From Mariniphaga anaerophila (lineage in GTDB: Bacteria; Bacteroidota; Bacteroidia; Bacteroidales; Prolixibacteraceae), in contig NZ_FQUM01000009.1 of the NCBI RefSeq assembly GCF_900129025.1, positions 62,001 through 126,000 on the forward strand: a stretch of 64,000 nt of DNA. Reading direction: 5' to 3'. A model generated the notes under the pieces. The model did not search any database and was not told the origin of the DNA. It saw only the letters and a list, made by a program, of their open reading frames with translations. The translations under genes were made by a program, and so were the position numbers. Every line of letters starts with the position of its first letter. Within the stretch, counting starts at the first letter, position 1. Positions 1-9,421 of this stretch are shown in pieces.

Positions 1-501
1 CTAAAACAGTCGGTACAAACTCCCGAAATAATTCTGAAGCTGTCGAACTTGCTCGATTATATATTATACCAGATTGACAAACCACGAGTAAGCTTGAAGG
101 AAGAAGTGCTGCATATAAAAGAATATATCGATCTGGAAAAAATCCGCTTTAAAGATACGCTGAAAGTAATCTTCCTGTCTGATGAAATTGATGAAAGCAT
201 TGAAATTGCGCCAATGTTGCTGATTCCCTTTGTTGAGAATGCATTTAAACACGGTAATTTAGTGGATGGTTTCTTGCAGATTAAAATTGAAATCAGGCTT
301 GTAACCCGGCAACTCCGTTTTGAAATTGCAAATACCTATCTGAACCAGGAAGAAGAGAAGGGCGGCGGAATAGGATTAAAAAATACGGAAAAACGACTGG
401 AACTGAATTACAAAGGAAGGTATACTTTGAACAGCCGAACAGAGAACAACTGGTATTACAGTAAATTAATTATAACTGAACTAAGGAAGCCAACAGAATG
501 A
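1..501 (+). CDS. LytS/YehU-type sensor histidine kinase, C-terminal part
   Basis: The 5' end lies outside the window: the reading frame is open from base 1, so the TTG at 49 is internal. What is seen is the end of a His_kinase (PF06580) domain and its ATPase domain. An N-box-like PFVENAFKHG is followed by a glycine-rich GGGIGLKNTEKRL ATP-binding loop. Proteins of this family autophosphorylate on histidine and pass the phosphate to a LytTR regulator. The stop codon overlaps the start of the next gene by 4 bp (ATGA), so the two are translationally coupled and form a two-component pair. The sensory N-terminus and the phospho-histidine are not visible, so the signal cannot be guessed. Confidence 0.9.
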   Translation, partial: LKQSVQTPEIILKLSNLLDYILYQIDKPRVSLKEEVLHIKEYIDLEKIRFKDTLKVIFLSDEIDESIEIAPMLLIPFVENAFKHGNLVDGFLQIKIEIRLVTRQLRFEIANTYLNQEEEKGGGIGLKNTEKRLELNYKGRYTLNSRTENNWYYSKLIITELRKPTE

Positions 502-1211
502 CAACAAAAACCAGGTGTATAATTGTAGATGACGAACCGGTAGCGCGGGAAATCCTCGAAAGCCATATTGCCAAAATTGATACGATTGAAGTTGTGGCAA
601 GTTGTAAAAATGCGTTGGAGGCTTTCCAGGCGATCGGTACAAAACAGGTTGATCTGATTTTTCTGGACATTAATATGCCCGAAATTTCAGGATTGTCACT
701 TGCGCGCTCGATTAACAAAAACATTAAAATTATTTTTACTACTGCCTATCGCGAATATGCTGTTGAAGGCTTTGATTTGCAGGCCGTAGATTATTTGTTG
801 AAGCCAATTTCGCTGGAGCGATTGTTACAAAGTGTAAATAAATACCTGAGCGAAAATACACAGATACAAAATCCTGTTTTTGATGATGCTGAAGACGAAA
901 AAACGGAATCGTTTTTTGTGCGTTCCGAACGGAAAATGGTGAGGATTAATTTCAGTGAAATTTTGTACATCGAGAGCCTGGCAGACTACATCAAAATATA
1001 CCTTCAGGATAAAAATGTGGTCACGCGTGAAACCATAAGCAGCATTGAAGCCAAATTGCCTCGCCACGATTTTCTTCGGATTCATCGTTCATACATTGTA
1101 GCCAAAAAGTCGATCGATTCTTTTACTTCGGAATACATCGAAATAGGGAAAAAACAATTACCGATAAGCCGTGGGTACAAAGAGCAGGTAATGAAACAAA
1201 TTGAGAATTAA
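498..1211 (+). CDS. LytTR-family response regulator (LytR/AlgR type)
   Basis: This 237-residue protein has an N-terminal receiver domain (about residues 5-118) and a C-terminal LytTR DNA-binding domain (about 140-235). The acidic pair is D11/D12, the phospho-acceptor is D57 in FLDINMP, and the conserved lysine lies in YLLKPIS. LytTR landmarks are YIESLADYIKIY and FLRIHRSYIV. The start overlaps the kinase stop by 4 bp, so this is the cognate regulator of the kinase at the window edge. Known members bind paired direct repeats upstream of their targets; no target can be assigned here. A short hairpin just after the stop may end the operon. Confidence 0.93.
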   Translation: MTTKTRCIIVDDEPVAREILESHIAKIDTIEVVASCKNALEAFQAIGTKQVDLIFLDINMPEISGLSLARSINKNIKIIFTTAYREYAVEGFDLQAVDYLLKPISLERLLQSVNKYLSENTQIQNPVFDDAEDEKTESFFVRSERKMVRINFSEILYIESLADYIKIYLQDKNVVTRETISSIEAKLPRHDFLRIHRSYIVAKKSIDSFTSEYIEIGKKQLPISRGYKEQVMKQIEN

Positions 1212-1212
1212 T

Positions 1213-1234
1213 ATCATGTCAGGCATGATCTTTT
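1213..1234 (+). terminator. Possible terminator after the two-component operon
   Basis: A perfect 6-bp stem (ATCATG/CATGAT, loop TCAGG) begins 1 bp after the regulator's stop codon and is followed by CTTTT. The stem is short and the T-run has only four bases, so this is a weak candidate. Confidence 0.35.
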
Positions 1235-1253
1235 GGAAATGGCTGCCGGGTTT

Positions 1254-1308
1254 GTTTCGACTACGCTCAACATAACCCCGGATTGTCAGACTGAGCGGAG
1301 TCAAAGTC
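1254..1308. repeat. Dispersed-type inverted repeat (CGACTnCGCTCA family)
   Basis: The arm TTCGACTACGCTCA at 1256-1269 is matched in inverted orientation by TGAGCGGAGTCAAA at 1292-1305, with 12 of 14 bases paired. Motifs of the form CGACTCCGCTCAAC facing their own complement are familiar as abundant intergenic repeats in Bacteroidota genomes, which is recollection rather than a search. It sits in the 465-bp gap between the LytTR regulator and the next ORF. The rest of that gap (1309-1676) is AT-rich, and I see no gene or convincing promoter in it. Confidence 0.55.
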
Positions 1309-1676
1309 TTGACTATTTCAATTATTGAAACACAGCGATTCCAGTTCTTCCATTGTTTTTCGTTTCATCTGTATAAAATTTTTTGATTTCTGAATGTTCA
1401 AAAAATTTGAAGACATTCAGGAACTCACATAAATTTTAATCATTTCTCTTGTAAATTTTGAATGAAGAAAATTCATGTTCGTTTCATATTATGGCTTAAG
1501 CCTAAATGGTTGAGTGCTTCTTTTAGAACCTTTCGCTCACTAAACCGCAACACATTGACATATCTCAATATATTGGTTGATGTTTGAGTTCAAACAATTT
1601 ATTTGTTGAAACCGTTAAACAATTATCCAACTTATTTTTTATACATTAGCGCATTACCAAGACAAAAAGAAACGAA

Positions 1677-2021
1677 ATGTTCACAATCGGCATTTTCACC
1701 ACGCATATCCCATACATTGCTTTTGCAGTGTTCTATGCTTTCTTTTTGCTTTTTGGAGTAAACAAGGCCTCTTCGGGTGAAATCGACTGGGGAGAAAACA
1801 ACATCGTTTTCAAAGCACAGGCTGTAGATATATTTTCAGAAGCCGACACAGCAAATTTCTCCAATTTTCATTACTCACAAGGAGCCGGGCTTTTTTCTCC
1901 GGGTACCTGTTTTTTTGCTGATAAGAAGAACATTTCATATACTTCATTTTTCCCGGAAAACATCCGGAAGTGCTATTATTCACAAGCACTGTTCAATCGT
2001 CCTCCTCCGGTTTTATCATAG
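1677..2021 (+). CDS. Hypothetical small protein with an N-terminal membrane segment, upstream of hemA
   Basis: This 114-residue ORF begins with a hydrophobic stretch (about residues 8-29, ending FFLLFGVNKASSGEI) and has a polar C-terminus ending in a proline cluster. I do not recognise a named family. It lies on the same strand as the heme operon, 114 bp upstream of hemA, and its first third reads like a real membrane segment rather than random translation. The start ATG has a purine-rich leader (GAAACGA). The C-terminal half is low-information. It may be a small membrane protein cotranscribed with hemA, or a chance ORF. Confidence 0.45.
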   Translation: MFTIGIFTTHIPYIAFAVFYAFFLLFGVNKASSGEIDWGENNIVFKAQAVDIFSEADTANFSNFHYSQGAGLFSPGTCFFADKKNISYTSFFPENIRKCYYSQALFNRPPPVLS

Positions 2022-2135
2022 TTTTATTTTCTGTGCAGGCAATCGAATCTGCCCGAAATTAAGGTGTCATATTCATTCGAATTTCGCATTCTTTCTATTT
2101 CATTTTTATCCAAACCTTATCAGTAAAACACAATT

Positions 2136-3392
2136 ATGATAGGCCTTATAGGAATAAGTTACAAAACTTCAACCGTTGAAGTACGAGAACAATTTTCGCT
2201 GGCAAAAGAAGAAATCATCTCCTTTTCGGAACTTCTGCAAAAAGAAACCGGCATTTCCGACCTTGTGGTTTTATCGACCTGCAACCGCACCGAAATCTAT
2301 TTTTCGCAAGATAAATACGGGTTTCATCTGGCTGCCAAACTGGTATACAAAACGCTAAAACACTTCAAAAGAATTGAAAACAAGTACTGGCATACATTCT
2401 ACAGTTATGCCGACGACGACGCCGTAAAACATCTTTTCGAGGTTTCTTCAGGTATTGATTCCATGATTATTGGCGAGGACCAAATCATCGGGCAAATAAA
2501 AGAGGCCTACATGCTTTGCACCGAAGCTGCTCTTACTGATGCGGTTTTAATGCGACTGTTCCAAAAATCGTTTGAAGCCGGAAAACGAGTTCGCACCGAA
2601 ACCCGGATAAAAATGGGAACTACATCGGTAAGCGGAGCGGCGGTTCAAAAATGCATTAACCTGTTTAGCGACCTCTCCAACAAACGGGTACTGATGATTG
2701 GCGCTGGCGAAACAGGAAGCCTGGTTTTACAAAATTTTCACAAAAACGGAAACCCGAAAATTACCGTTACCAACCGCACCGAAGAGAAGGCGCGCAAACT
2801 TTCGGAAAAGCACAACTGCACGCTGTTACCGTTTGAACAGATGCCTGCCCATTTGTTTCTTTACGATATAATAATTGTTGCGACCGGTTCAAAAGTGCCA
2901 CTGGTAACCCGCAAAATGGTTGAGGAATCATTAAAAACAAGAAACAACGACCAACAGGTATTTATCGACATTTCGGTGCCGCGCAACATCGATAAAAAAA
3001 TTGAAGAACTGGCTCCTGTTCAACTGTTTACCATCGACGATTTTCAGAAAGTCATCAGCACCAACATGGAAAAACGAAAAGACAGCATTGACACAGCCAA
3101 CGAAATTATTGCAGAAATCAGTACCGAATTTTCCGAATGGTTAGCCAGCCGCTCGCTCAGGCCGGCCATAGAAACCATTACATACAATTTACAGAAAGTA
3201 ACCAAAGAAGAGCTTTCCGGATACAACAAAGTAAACTCGGAAGAAATTCAGTTGGCCATTGGTGAGTTTTCAAAACACATGGCGCAGAAGTACACCCGCC
3301 TGTTCATTAAAAACCTGAAAGAGATGACCGCCAACGGGAAAAAAACCGAAACACTGAAGTTAGTCAACGAACTTTTTAGCATTAGCGAATAA
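2136..3392 (+). CDS. hemA: Glutamyl-tRNA reductase
   Basis: This enzyme catalyses the first committed step of the C5 heme pathway, the NADPH-dependent reduction of glutamyl-tRNA(Glu) to glutamate-1-semialdehyde. The 418-residue protein shows the N-terminal GIS(Y/H)KT motif, the catalytic cysteine C49 in LSTCNRTEIY, and the conserved GEDQIIGQIK segment. A Rossmann glycine motif (MIGAGETGSLV, about residues 187-197) binds NADPH, and a helical dimerisation domain forms the C-terminus. It opens the hem cluster, with hemC 8 bp downstream. Length is normal for the family. Confidence 0.97.
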   Translation: MIGLIGISYKTSTVEVREQFSLAKEEIISFSELLQKETGISDLVVLSTCNRTEIYFSQDKYGFHLAAKLVYKTLKHFKRIENKYWHTFYSYADDDAVKHLFEVSSGIDSMIIGEDQIIGQIKEAYMLCTEAALTDAVLMRLFQKSFEAGKRVRTETRIKMGTTSVSGAAVQKCINLFSDLSNKRVLMIGAGETGSLVLQNFHKNGNPKITVTNRTEEKARKLSEKHNCTLLPFEQMPAHLFLYDIIIVATGSKVPLVTRKMVEESLKTRNNDQQVFIDISVPRNIDKKIEELAPVQLFTIDDFQKVISTNMEKRKDSIDTANEIIAEISTEFSEWLASRSLRPAIETITYNLQKVTKEELSGYNKVNSEEIQLAIGEFSKHMAQKYTRLFIKNLKEMTANGKKTETLKLVNELFSISE

Positions 3393-3400
3393 CTGTTTCC

Positions 3401-4330
3401 ATGAATAAAAAAACCATAAAAATTGGCACCCGGGGGAGCCAGCTTGCTCTTTTTCAAGCCAAATTAACCCAAAAAGAGTTGCACGAAAAATTCCCTAAAA
3501 TCACCGTTGAGATTGTTGTTATTAAAACCAAAGGTGACAAAATACTTGACGTGGCTCTTTCAAAAATCGGCGACAAAGGCCTTTTTACAAAAGAAATTGA
3601 AAATGCCCTACTGGCAAATGAAGTGGACATTGCCGTACACAGCCTGAAAGATCTGCCCACTACCCTTCCCGAAGGATTAACGCTCGGCGCGGTACTGAAA
3701 CGGGGTGAGTTCAGAGATGCGCTTGTTAGCAAAGACGGACGGAAGCTGAATGAACTAACAGAAAACGACGTAATTGCGACCTCAAGTTTACGCAGAAAAG
3801 CCGGCCTTTTACGCTTCAATAAAAACTTCAATATTATTGATATTCGCGGAAATGTGAATACCCGGATTCAGAAAATGGAGGAAGGATATTGCGATGCTAT
3901 GATTATGGCTGCTGCCGGGCTGCAACGGCTGGACCTCGATAAATACATTACCGAAATCGTTCATCCTGAAACGATTATCCCGGCGGCCAGCCAGGGAATT
4001 ATTGCCATCGAATCGCGAGCTGACGATGCTGCTACTAATGAATTACTAGCTGCCATCAACCATGTTCCAAGCTGGAATGCAGGCGAAGCTGAGCGCGGAT
4101 TTCTTCGTGCCATCGAAGGCGGCTGCCAGGTTCCCGTAGGATGCTATTCCCAAATAAACGGCGACACTATTACGTTAACCGGCTTTGTTGCATCGGTGGA
4201 CGGAACAGCATTCCTCACTGAAACAGAAACAGGTTTAGTTTCCAATTCGAGAGCCACCGGCGAAAAACTGGCGCAAAAACTCATTGAAAGGGGCGCTGCA
4301 AAAATATTGGACGGAATAAGGAAACAATGA
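3401..4330 (+). CDS. hemC: Porphobilinogen deaminase (hydroxymethylbilane synthase)
   Basis: It condenses four porphobilinogens into hydroxymethylbilane. The 309-residue protein carries the N-terminal GTRGSQLALFQA signature, the catalytic aspartate D84 in HSLKDLPT, the arginine-rich TSSLRRKA and IRGNVNTRIQKM substrate-binding segments, and C242 in GGCQVPVGCY, which holds the dipyrromethane cofactor. It lies between hemA and hemD and shares a 4-bp ATGA overlap with hemD, so translation is coupled. Confidence 0.97.
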   Translation: MNKKTIKIGTRGSQLALFQAKLTQKELHEKFPKITVEIVVIKTKGDKILDVALSKIGDKGLFTKEIENALLANEVDIAVHSLKDLPTTLPEGLTLGAVLKRGEFRDALVSKDGRKLNELTENDVIATSSLRRKAGLLRFNKNFNIIDIRGNVNTRIQKMEEGYCDAMIMAAAGLQRLDLDKYITEIVHPETIIPAASQGIIAIESRADDAATNELLAAINHVPSWNAGEAERGFLRAIEGGCQVPVGCYSQINGDTITLTGFVASVDGTAFLTETETGLVSNSRATGEKLAQKLIERGAAKILDGIRKQ

Positions 4331-5100
4331 ACCAACCGCTTCAAAATAAAGTATTTATTTCAACCCGACCTGCAGGCATGTCAAACGAAATAAACTGTTT
4401 ATTAACTGAAAAAGGGGCTGCAGTTTTGGAATTTCCACTCATCGAAATCAGTAAAACGCAGTTGTCTTTCACAGAAAAAAAGCAGTTTACCCGGCTGAAT
4501 CAATTTCAGTGGCTGATTTTGACAAGCTCCAACGGCGTGTGGATTTTTTTTGAAATTTTGCAGGAAATCAACGGAAACCAAAAGCTTCCTGAAAACCTTA
4601 AAATTGCTGCAATTGGCGAAAAAACAAAAGAAACCCTGGAGAGTTTCGGATACCGTGCAGCGTTTGTAAATCCCGGTGCAACGGCTGAGGATTTTTCCGA
4701 ACCATTTGCCAATCGTTTAAAAACAGAAACAACAAAACCGAAAGTACTTTTACCGGTGGGCAACCTTGCCCGCACCGTAATTCAAAGCAGCTTAAAAGAA
4801 GTTGCAAACTGCACAAGAATTAATATCTACCAGACAGAGATGCCCCTGAAAACGGATAAAAATATTGCAGAACGCATTAAAAATAACCGGTACGACATGC
4901 TTATTTTTACCAGTCCATCGGGCATCCGGAACTTTGTAAAAACATTTCCTAAATTGAAAAATATATCAATGGCATGCATTGGCGATATTACTGCCGGCGC
5001 TGCCATCAACAACGGATTCCACCCTTTGATTGTAGCAGAAAACAGCTCATCAAAAGGAATCGTTGAGTCCATATTAAATTATTATATTTCAAAAACTTAA
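4327..5100 (+). CDS. hemD: Uroporphyrinogen-III synthase
   Basis: It cyclises hydroxymethylbilane with inversion of ring D to give uroporphyrinogen III. The family is poorly conserved, so the call rests on the overall pattern and place. The 257-residue protein has the two-lobed HEM4 form, with FISTRP near the N-terminus, LILTSSNGVWIFFE, and LIFTSPSGIRNFVKTF followed by ACIGDITAGAA in the second lobe. It overlaps hemC by 4 bp and is followed by hemB after 11 bp. Confidence 0.93.
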   Translation: MNQPLQNKVFISTRPAGMSNEINCLLTEKGAAVLEFPLIEISKTQLSFTEKKQFTRLNQFQWLILTSSNGVWIFFEILQEINGNQKLPENLKIAAIGEKTKETLESFGYRAAFVNPGATAEDFSEPFANRLKTETTKPKVLLPVGNLARTVIQSSLKEVANCTRINIYQTEMPLKTDKNIAERIKNNRYDMLIFTSPSGIRNFVKTFPKLKNISMACIGDITAGAAINNGFHPLIVAENSSSKGIVESILNYYISKT

Positions 5101-5111
5101 AAAACATAATC

Positions 5112-6080
5112 ATGACATTTCCTGTAACAAGACTCCGTCGTTTGCGCAATTCAGAAGTAATACGCAACCTGGTACGCGAAACCACCCTCACCCGTAACGA
5201 TTTAATGATGCCGCTATTTGTTTGCCCCGGCAAAGGCGTTGACAATCCCATCTCTTCCATGCCCGGCAACTCGCAACTTTCGGTTGATAAACTGGTAGAA
5301 AAAGGAAAGGAATTATACGACAAAGGCGTTCAATCTGTTCTGCTGTTTGGAATTCCGGAAACAAAAGATGAAACAGGTGAAGTAGCCTGCCAGCACAACG
5401 GAATTGTACAACAGGCTGTCCGGGCGCTGAAAAAAGAGGTTCCCGGCCTGCATCTCGTGGCAGACATTTGCAACTGCGAATACACCACACACGGGCACTG
5501 CGGCACCATTGTAGACGGCGATGTACACAACGACATGACTTTGGACACGTTGGCCAGACAGTCTGTTTCTCTGGCCGAAGCCGGAGTTGACATGGTTGCC
5601 CCCAGCGACATGATGGACGGCCGTGTTCAGGCTATTCGAACTGCGCTTGACCAAAACGGTTTTTTCAACACTCCCATCATGGCATATTCTGCAAAATACG
5701 CCTCGGCATTTTACGGCCCGTTTCGCGAAGCAGCAGAAAGTGCGCCGCAGTTTGGCGACCGCAAAACTTACCAAATGGATCCGGCAAATGGAGACGAAGC
5801 CCTGCGCGAAGTAGAGCTCGACATTGAAGAGGGCGCTGACATTGTAATGGTAAAACCCGCTTTAAATTACATGGACATCATTTTCAGGGTGAAAAATACC
5901 TTTAACATGCCGGTAGCTGCATACAACGTAAGTGGCGAATTTGCCATGGTGAAAGCCGCAGCTGCCAAAGGTTGGATTGATGAAAAACGAATTGTACACG
6001 AACTGCTTACCGGACTGAAACGCGCCGGCGCCGACATCATCATTTCGTACCACACTCAGGAAATTATTCAGGATTTATAA
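5112..6080 (+). CDS. hemB: Delta-aminolevulinic acid dehydratase (porphobilinogen synthase)
   Basis: It joins two 5-aminolevulinate molecules into porphobilinogen. The 322-residue protein has the two Schiff-base lysines K195 ([16 protein letters not shown]) and K248 ([10 protein letters not shown]). Cysteines C120, C122 and C130 ([14 protein letters not shown]) indicate a zinc-type enzyme rather than the magnesium-only aspartate-rich type. It lies 11 bp after hemD and 10 bp before hemL, clearly in one transcription unit. Confidence 0.97.
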   Translation: MTFPVTRLRRLRNSEVIRNLVRETTLTRNDLMMPLFVCPGKGVDNPISSMPGNSQLSVDKLVEKGKELYDKGVQSVLLFGIPETKDETGEVACQHNGIVQQAVRALKKEVPGLHLVADICNCEYTTHGHCGTIVDGDVHNDMTLDTLARQSVSLAEAGVDMVAPSDMMDGRVQAIRTALDQNGFFNTPIMAYSAKYASAFYGPFREAAESAPQFGDRKTYQMDPANGDEALREVELDIEEGADIVMVKPALNYMDIIFRVKNTFNMPVAAYNVSGEFAMVKAAAAKGWIDEKRIVHELLTGLKRAGADIIISYHTQEIIQDL

Positions 6081-6090
6081 AAAACAAATA

Positions 6091-7386
6091 ATGATATTTG
6101 ATAAAAGCATAAAAGCATTTCACGAAGCACAAAAACACATTCCTGGAGGCGTAAATTCCCCTGTTCGATCGTTTGGCAGCGTGGGCGGAAACCCGCCTTT
6201 TATTGCCAAAGCGTCGGGTTCCAAAATTACCGATATCGACGGGAATGAATACATCGATTATGTTGGTTCGTGGGGACCAATGATTTTAGGCCACGCACAT
6301 CCAGATGTGGTAAAAGCCATTCAGGAAACAGCTGCGCTGGGAGCCAGTTTTGGGGCACCAACTGAGCTGGAAACCGAAATCGCAGTACTCATAAAAAAGC
6401 TGGTACCTTCCATTGACATGGTTAGAATGGTTAACTCCGGAACAGAGGCTACCATGAGCGCGTTGCGTCTGGCGCGGGGCTACACAGGCCGAAACCTGGT
6501 AATCAAGTTTGAAGGTTGCTACCACGGTCACAACGACAGTTTCCTGATTCAGGCCGGCTCGGGCGCTCTGACCTTCGGAACGCCCAACACGCCGGGTGTA
6601 ACACCCGGAACGGCACATGATACACTAATTGCCCAATACAATGACCTGCCCTCGGTGGAACGGCTGTTTGAAGATCACAAAAATGAAATTGCAGCTGTAA
6701 TTCTCGAACCAATCACCGGAAACATGGGCGTTATTATTCCGGACCAAATATTCATCAACGGATTGCGAAAACTTTGTGACGAAAATAAAACCGTTCTCAT
6801 TTTTGATGAAGTGATGACCGGTTTTCGCATAAAAAAAGGATGCGCACAGGAATTGCTTGGCATCACTCCGGATTTAACCACATTTGGTAAAATAATTGGC
6901 GGCGGGCTGCCCGTTGGTGCATATGGCGGCAAGCAGGAAATTATGGATATGCTGGCGCCCAAAGGCCCGGTTTACCAGGCAGGAACACTTTCCGGGAATC
7001 CGCTGGCAATGGCTGCCGGAATTACCACGTTGCGCCTGCTGGACAAAACACCCGATTTTTACGATAACCTGGAAAACACCTCTGCCTCACTGGAAGAAGG
7101 TCTGCAAAATAATATGAAAGAGCTTGGTTTTGATGGAGTAATCAACAGGGTAGGTTCCATGTTTACACTGTTTTTTACAAAAGAAAACAGCGTAAAATCT
7201 TTTGCTGATGTAAAAAAATGTGACACCACCCGTTTTGCCAACTACTTTAAAATGTCGCTGCAAAATGGAATTTACCTGGCACCATCGCAGTATGAAGCCG
7301 GCTTTATTTCGGCAGCACACACCAAAGAGGATATTCAAAAAACGGTTGAAGCCAGTTACATGGCCATGAAAAAACTGAAAGAATAA
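6091..7386 (+). CDS. hemL: Glutamate-1-semialdehyde 2,1-aminomutase
   Basis: This PLP enzyme turns glutamate-1-semialdehyde into 5-aminolevulinate, the step after HemA. The 431-residue protein shows the aminotransferase class III pattern: [16 protein letters not shown] for cofactor phosphate binding, [11 protein letters not shown] with the PLP-binding aspartate, and K267 in [14 protein letters not shown] forming the internal aldimine. The N-terminal [12 protein letters not shown] segment is typical of HemL and separates it from other class III enzymes. Gene order hemB-hemL-hemE is continuous with gaps of 10 bp or less. Confidence 0.97.
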   Translation: MIFDKSIKAFHEAQKHIPGGVNSPVRSFGSVGGNPPFIAKASGSKITDIDGNEYIDYVGSWGPMILGHAHPDVVKAIQETAALGASFGAPTELETEIAVLIKKLVPSIDMVRMVNSGTEATMSALRLARGYTGRNLVIKFEGCYHGHNDSFLIQAGSGALTFGTPNTPGVTPGTAHDTLIAQYNDLPSVERLFEDHKNEIAAVILEPITGNMGVIIPDQIFINGLRKLCDENKTVLIFDEVMTGFRIKKGCAQELLGITPDLTTFGKIIGGGLPVGAYGGKQEIMDMLAPKGPVYQAGTLSGNPLAMAAGITTLRLLDKTPDFYDNLENTSASLEEGLQNNMKELGFDGVINRVGSMFTLFFTKENSVKSFADVKKCDTTRFANYFKMSLQNGIYLAPSQYEAGFISAAHTKEDIQKTVEASYMAMKKLKE

Positions 7387-7388
7387 TT

Positions 7389-8426
7389 ATGCAGGAACCC
7401 ATTTTATTGCAAACGTTAAAAGGAAAAGCAACTTCGCGCCCTCCGGTCTGGTTTATGCGCCAGGCAGGCAGGGTTTTGCCATCGTATCTGAAAATAAAGG
7501 AAAAATATACGTTCTGGCAAATGATGCAAAACCCGAAGGTAGCAGCAGAAGTAACCCTTCTGCCTGTTCGCGATTTGGGAGTGGATGCCGCTATTCTGTT
7601 CAGCGATATTCTGGTTATCCCCTACGCCATGGGAATGGGGCTCGATTTTACCGACGCCGGACCGGTTTTTGAAAAACCGCTTGCCCAGCGGGACAATCCG
7701 CTGGAAAGCCTGAACCCTGACCCATCGAAGCTCGACTACATTTACAACGTAATTGATGAAATTATTAAAACCCGGCCTGCAAATATTCCACTGATTGGTT
7801 TCTGCGGAGCGCCACTCACCGTGCTGCTGTTTATGTTGCAGGGACTTGGGCGAAAAGGTGATTTTCCGGATGCTGTAAAATTTATCTATCAAAATCCGGA
7901 AGCCACAAAAAAACTGGTGGATGCCATTACCGGGCTTTCTATAATTTATGCAAAAGAACAAATTAAACACGGAACAGAGGTTTTCCAACTTTTTGATACC
8001 CATGCCGGATTACTGCCTTTCGAACTGTATAAAAAGTTGTTTTTGCCTGCAACAAAACAAATTGCTACTGCTGTTCGGGAAGAAAACATTCCGTTCATCT
8101 TTTTCCCGAAAGGACTGGGAACCGGCATTGCCGAAATAACGCCTGAGCATTGCGATTTTCTGAGCATCGACTGGCAAACATCGCTGCCGGCAGCACGCAA
8201 GCTGGTGCACCCGCAAATCGGTCTGCAGGGCAACATCGATCCTCGCCTGCTGTTTGCTGAGCAAAACGAAATTAAAAACACGCTGAACAGTTACCTCGAA
8301 TTTGGAAGTAAAAACCAAAACTGGATTTTTAACCTGGGGCATGGTTTCATCCCCGGACTTCCATACGACAATGCAAAATTTTTGGCCAACTGGGTAAAAA
8401 CCGCAGATTGGAAACAAAACACATAG
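7389..8426 (+). CDS. hemE: Uroporphyrinogen decarboxylase
   Basis: It decarboxylates the four acetate side chains of uroporphyrinogen III to give coproporphyrinogen III. The 345-residue protein carries the N-terminal signature PPVWFMRQAGR, the SDILVIPYAMG segment with the catalytic aspartate region, the IGFCGAPLTVL motif, and the C-terminal NLGHGFIPG signature. It starts 2 bp after hemL. An imperfect hairpin (8433-8482) separates it from hemF. Confidence 0.97.
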   Translation: MQEPILLQTLKGKATSRPPVWFMRQAGRVLPSYLKIKEKYTFWQMMQNPKVAAEVTLLPVRDLGVDAAILFSDILVIPYAMGMGLDFTDAGPVFEKPLAQRDNPLESLNPDPSKLDYIYNVIDEIIKTRPANIPLIGFCGAPLTVLLFMLQGLGRKGDFPDAVKFIYQNPEATKKLVDAITGLSIIYAKEQIKHGTEVFQLFDTHAGLLPFELYKKLFLPATKQIATAVREENIPFIFFPKGLGTGIAEITPEHCDFLSIDWQTSLPAARKLVHPQIGLQGNIDPRLLFAEQNEIKNTLNSYLEFGSKNQNWIFNLGHGFIPGLPYDNAKFLANWVKTADWKQNT

Positions 8427-8432
8427 AAAAAG

Positions 8433-8482
8433 AAACGCCAAATCACTAAAAATTTTTAATCTTTTTCTGTGAATTGGTGTTT
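8433..8482. repeat. Imperfect inverted repeat between hemE and hemF
   Basis: AAACGCCAAATCAC at 8433-8446 faces GTGAATTGGTGTTT at 8469-8482. Twelve of 14 positions pair, and the 22-base AT-rich loop is poly-A/T. In hem operon RNA it could fold as a processing or attenuation hairpin. It has no downstream T-run, so it is not a standard intrinsic terminator. Confidence 0.5.
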
Positions 8483-8509
8483 CCATCTATTGTATGTAGA
8501 AAAGGGAAA

Positions 8510-9421
8510 ATGGACAAAATTCAACACATAGCAGAAACCTACCAGACGCTTCAACAGGAAATTTGCAACAGCCTGGAAAAAGCGGACGGAAAAGGAGTGT
8601 TCTCGCGCAACCAGTGGAAAAAAGAGATTGGCGGAGGAACCACTGCTGTTATCGAAAAAGGCAACATTATTGAAAAAGGAGCAGTTAACTTTTCGTTTGT
8701 AAAAGGAAAAATGACGCCGCAAATGGAAAACCTGCTGGGAGAAAAAGCACAAAATTACGCCGCTACCGGAATTTCATCCATTCTGCACCCCGAAAACCCG
8801 TGGATGCCAATCATCCATATGAACGTACGGTACTTTGCCGTAGACAACAATATTTCGTGGTTTGGCGGGGGAATTGATCTGACTCCACACATCGCTAATC
8901 CGGAAGACTCCGCTGCGTTTCACCTGGCATTAAAAAACACCTGCGATAAGTTTAACACCGGTTTCTACCCCGAATTTAAACTGTGGGCCGACAATTACTA
9001 CTACCTGCCTCACCGGAACGAAACCCGTGGCGTGGGCGGTATTTTTTTCGATCGATTAAAACCCGGACAGCCTGTGGAGTTTGATAAACTTTTTGAATTT
9101 ACGGTTAGCCTGGCAAAACTCTACCCGGCCGTTTATACCGGTTTCATGAAAAAATACGGCAGCCGCCCCTACTCCGAACGTCAAAAGAAATGGCAGGCAT
9201 TGCGGCGCGGCAGGTACGTGGAATTTAACCTGATTAATGACCGCGGCACAAAATTCGGACTGGAATCGGGAGGAAATACGGAATCAATCCTCACCAGCCT
9301 TCCGGCAAACGCAGCCTGGGAGTACAATTACTCCCCCGAATCCGGAAGCTTCGAGGAGGAAACATTGAACCTGTTGAAAAAAGGAATAGACTGGATTCAC
9401 TTTAAACCGGAACCCAAATGA
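8510..9421 (+). CDS. hemF: Oxygen-dependent coproporphyrinogen III oxidase
   Basis: It uses O2 to decarboxylate coproporphyrinogen III to protoporphyrinogen IX. I chose the ATG at 8510, preceded by AAAGGGAAA, over a TTG twelve codons upstream; this gives 303 residues, normal for HemF. Family marks are WFGGGIDLTPH, the FYLPHRNETRG-like YYLPHRNETRGVGGIFFD, and RRGRYVEFNLINDRGT. It follows hemE after 83 bp and overlaps the next ORF by 4 bp. Its presence implies that heme can be made aerobically. Confidence 0.96.
   Translation: MDKIQHIAETYQTLQQEICNSLEKADGKGVFSRNQWKKEIGGGTTAVIEKGNIIEKGAVNFSFVKGKMTPQMENLLGEKAQNYAATGISSILHPENPWMPIIHMNVRYFAVDNNISWFGGGIDLTPHIANPEDSAAFHLALKNTCDKFNTGFYPEFKLWADNYYYLPHRNETRGVGGIFFDRLKPGQPVEFDKLFEFTVSLAKLYPAVYTGFMKKYGSRPYSERQKKWQALRRGRYVEFNLINDRGTKFGLESGGNTESILTSLPANAAWEYNYSPESGSFEEETLNLLKKGIDWIHFKPEPK

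Noticed and set aside
5313-5774. 153-codon minus-strand frame inside hemB
   Set aside because: Antisense to a certain gene and no family likeness.
7416-8003. 195-codon open frame on the minus strand
   Set aside because: Lies wholly inside hemE on the other strand, with no domain likeness; a shadow of hemE codon bias.
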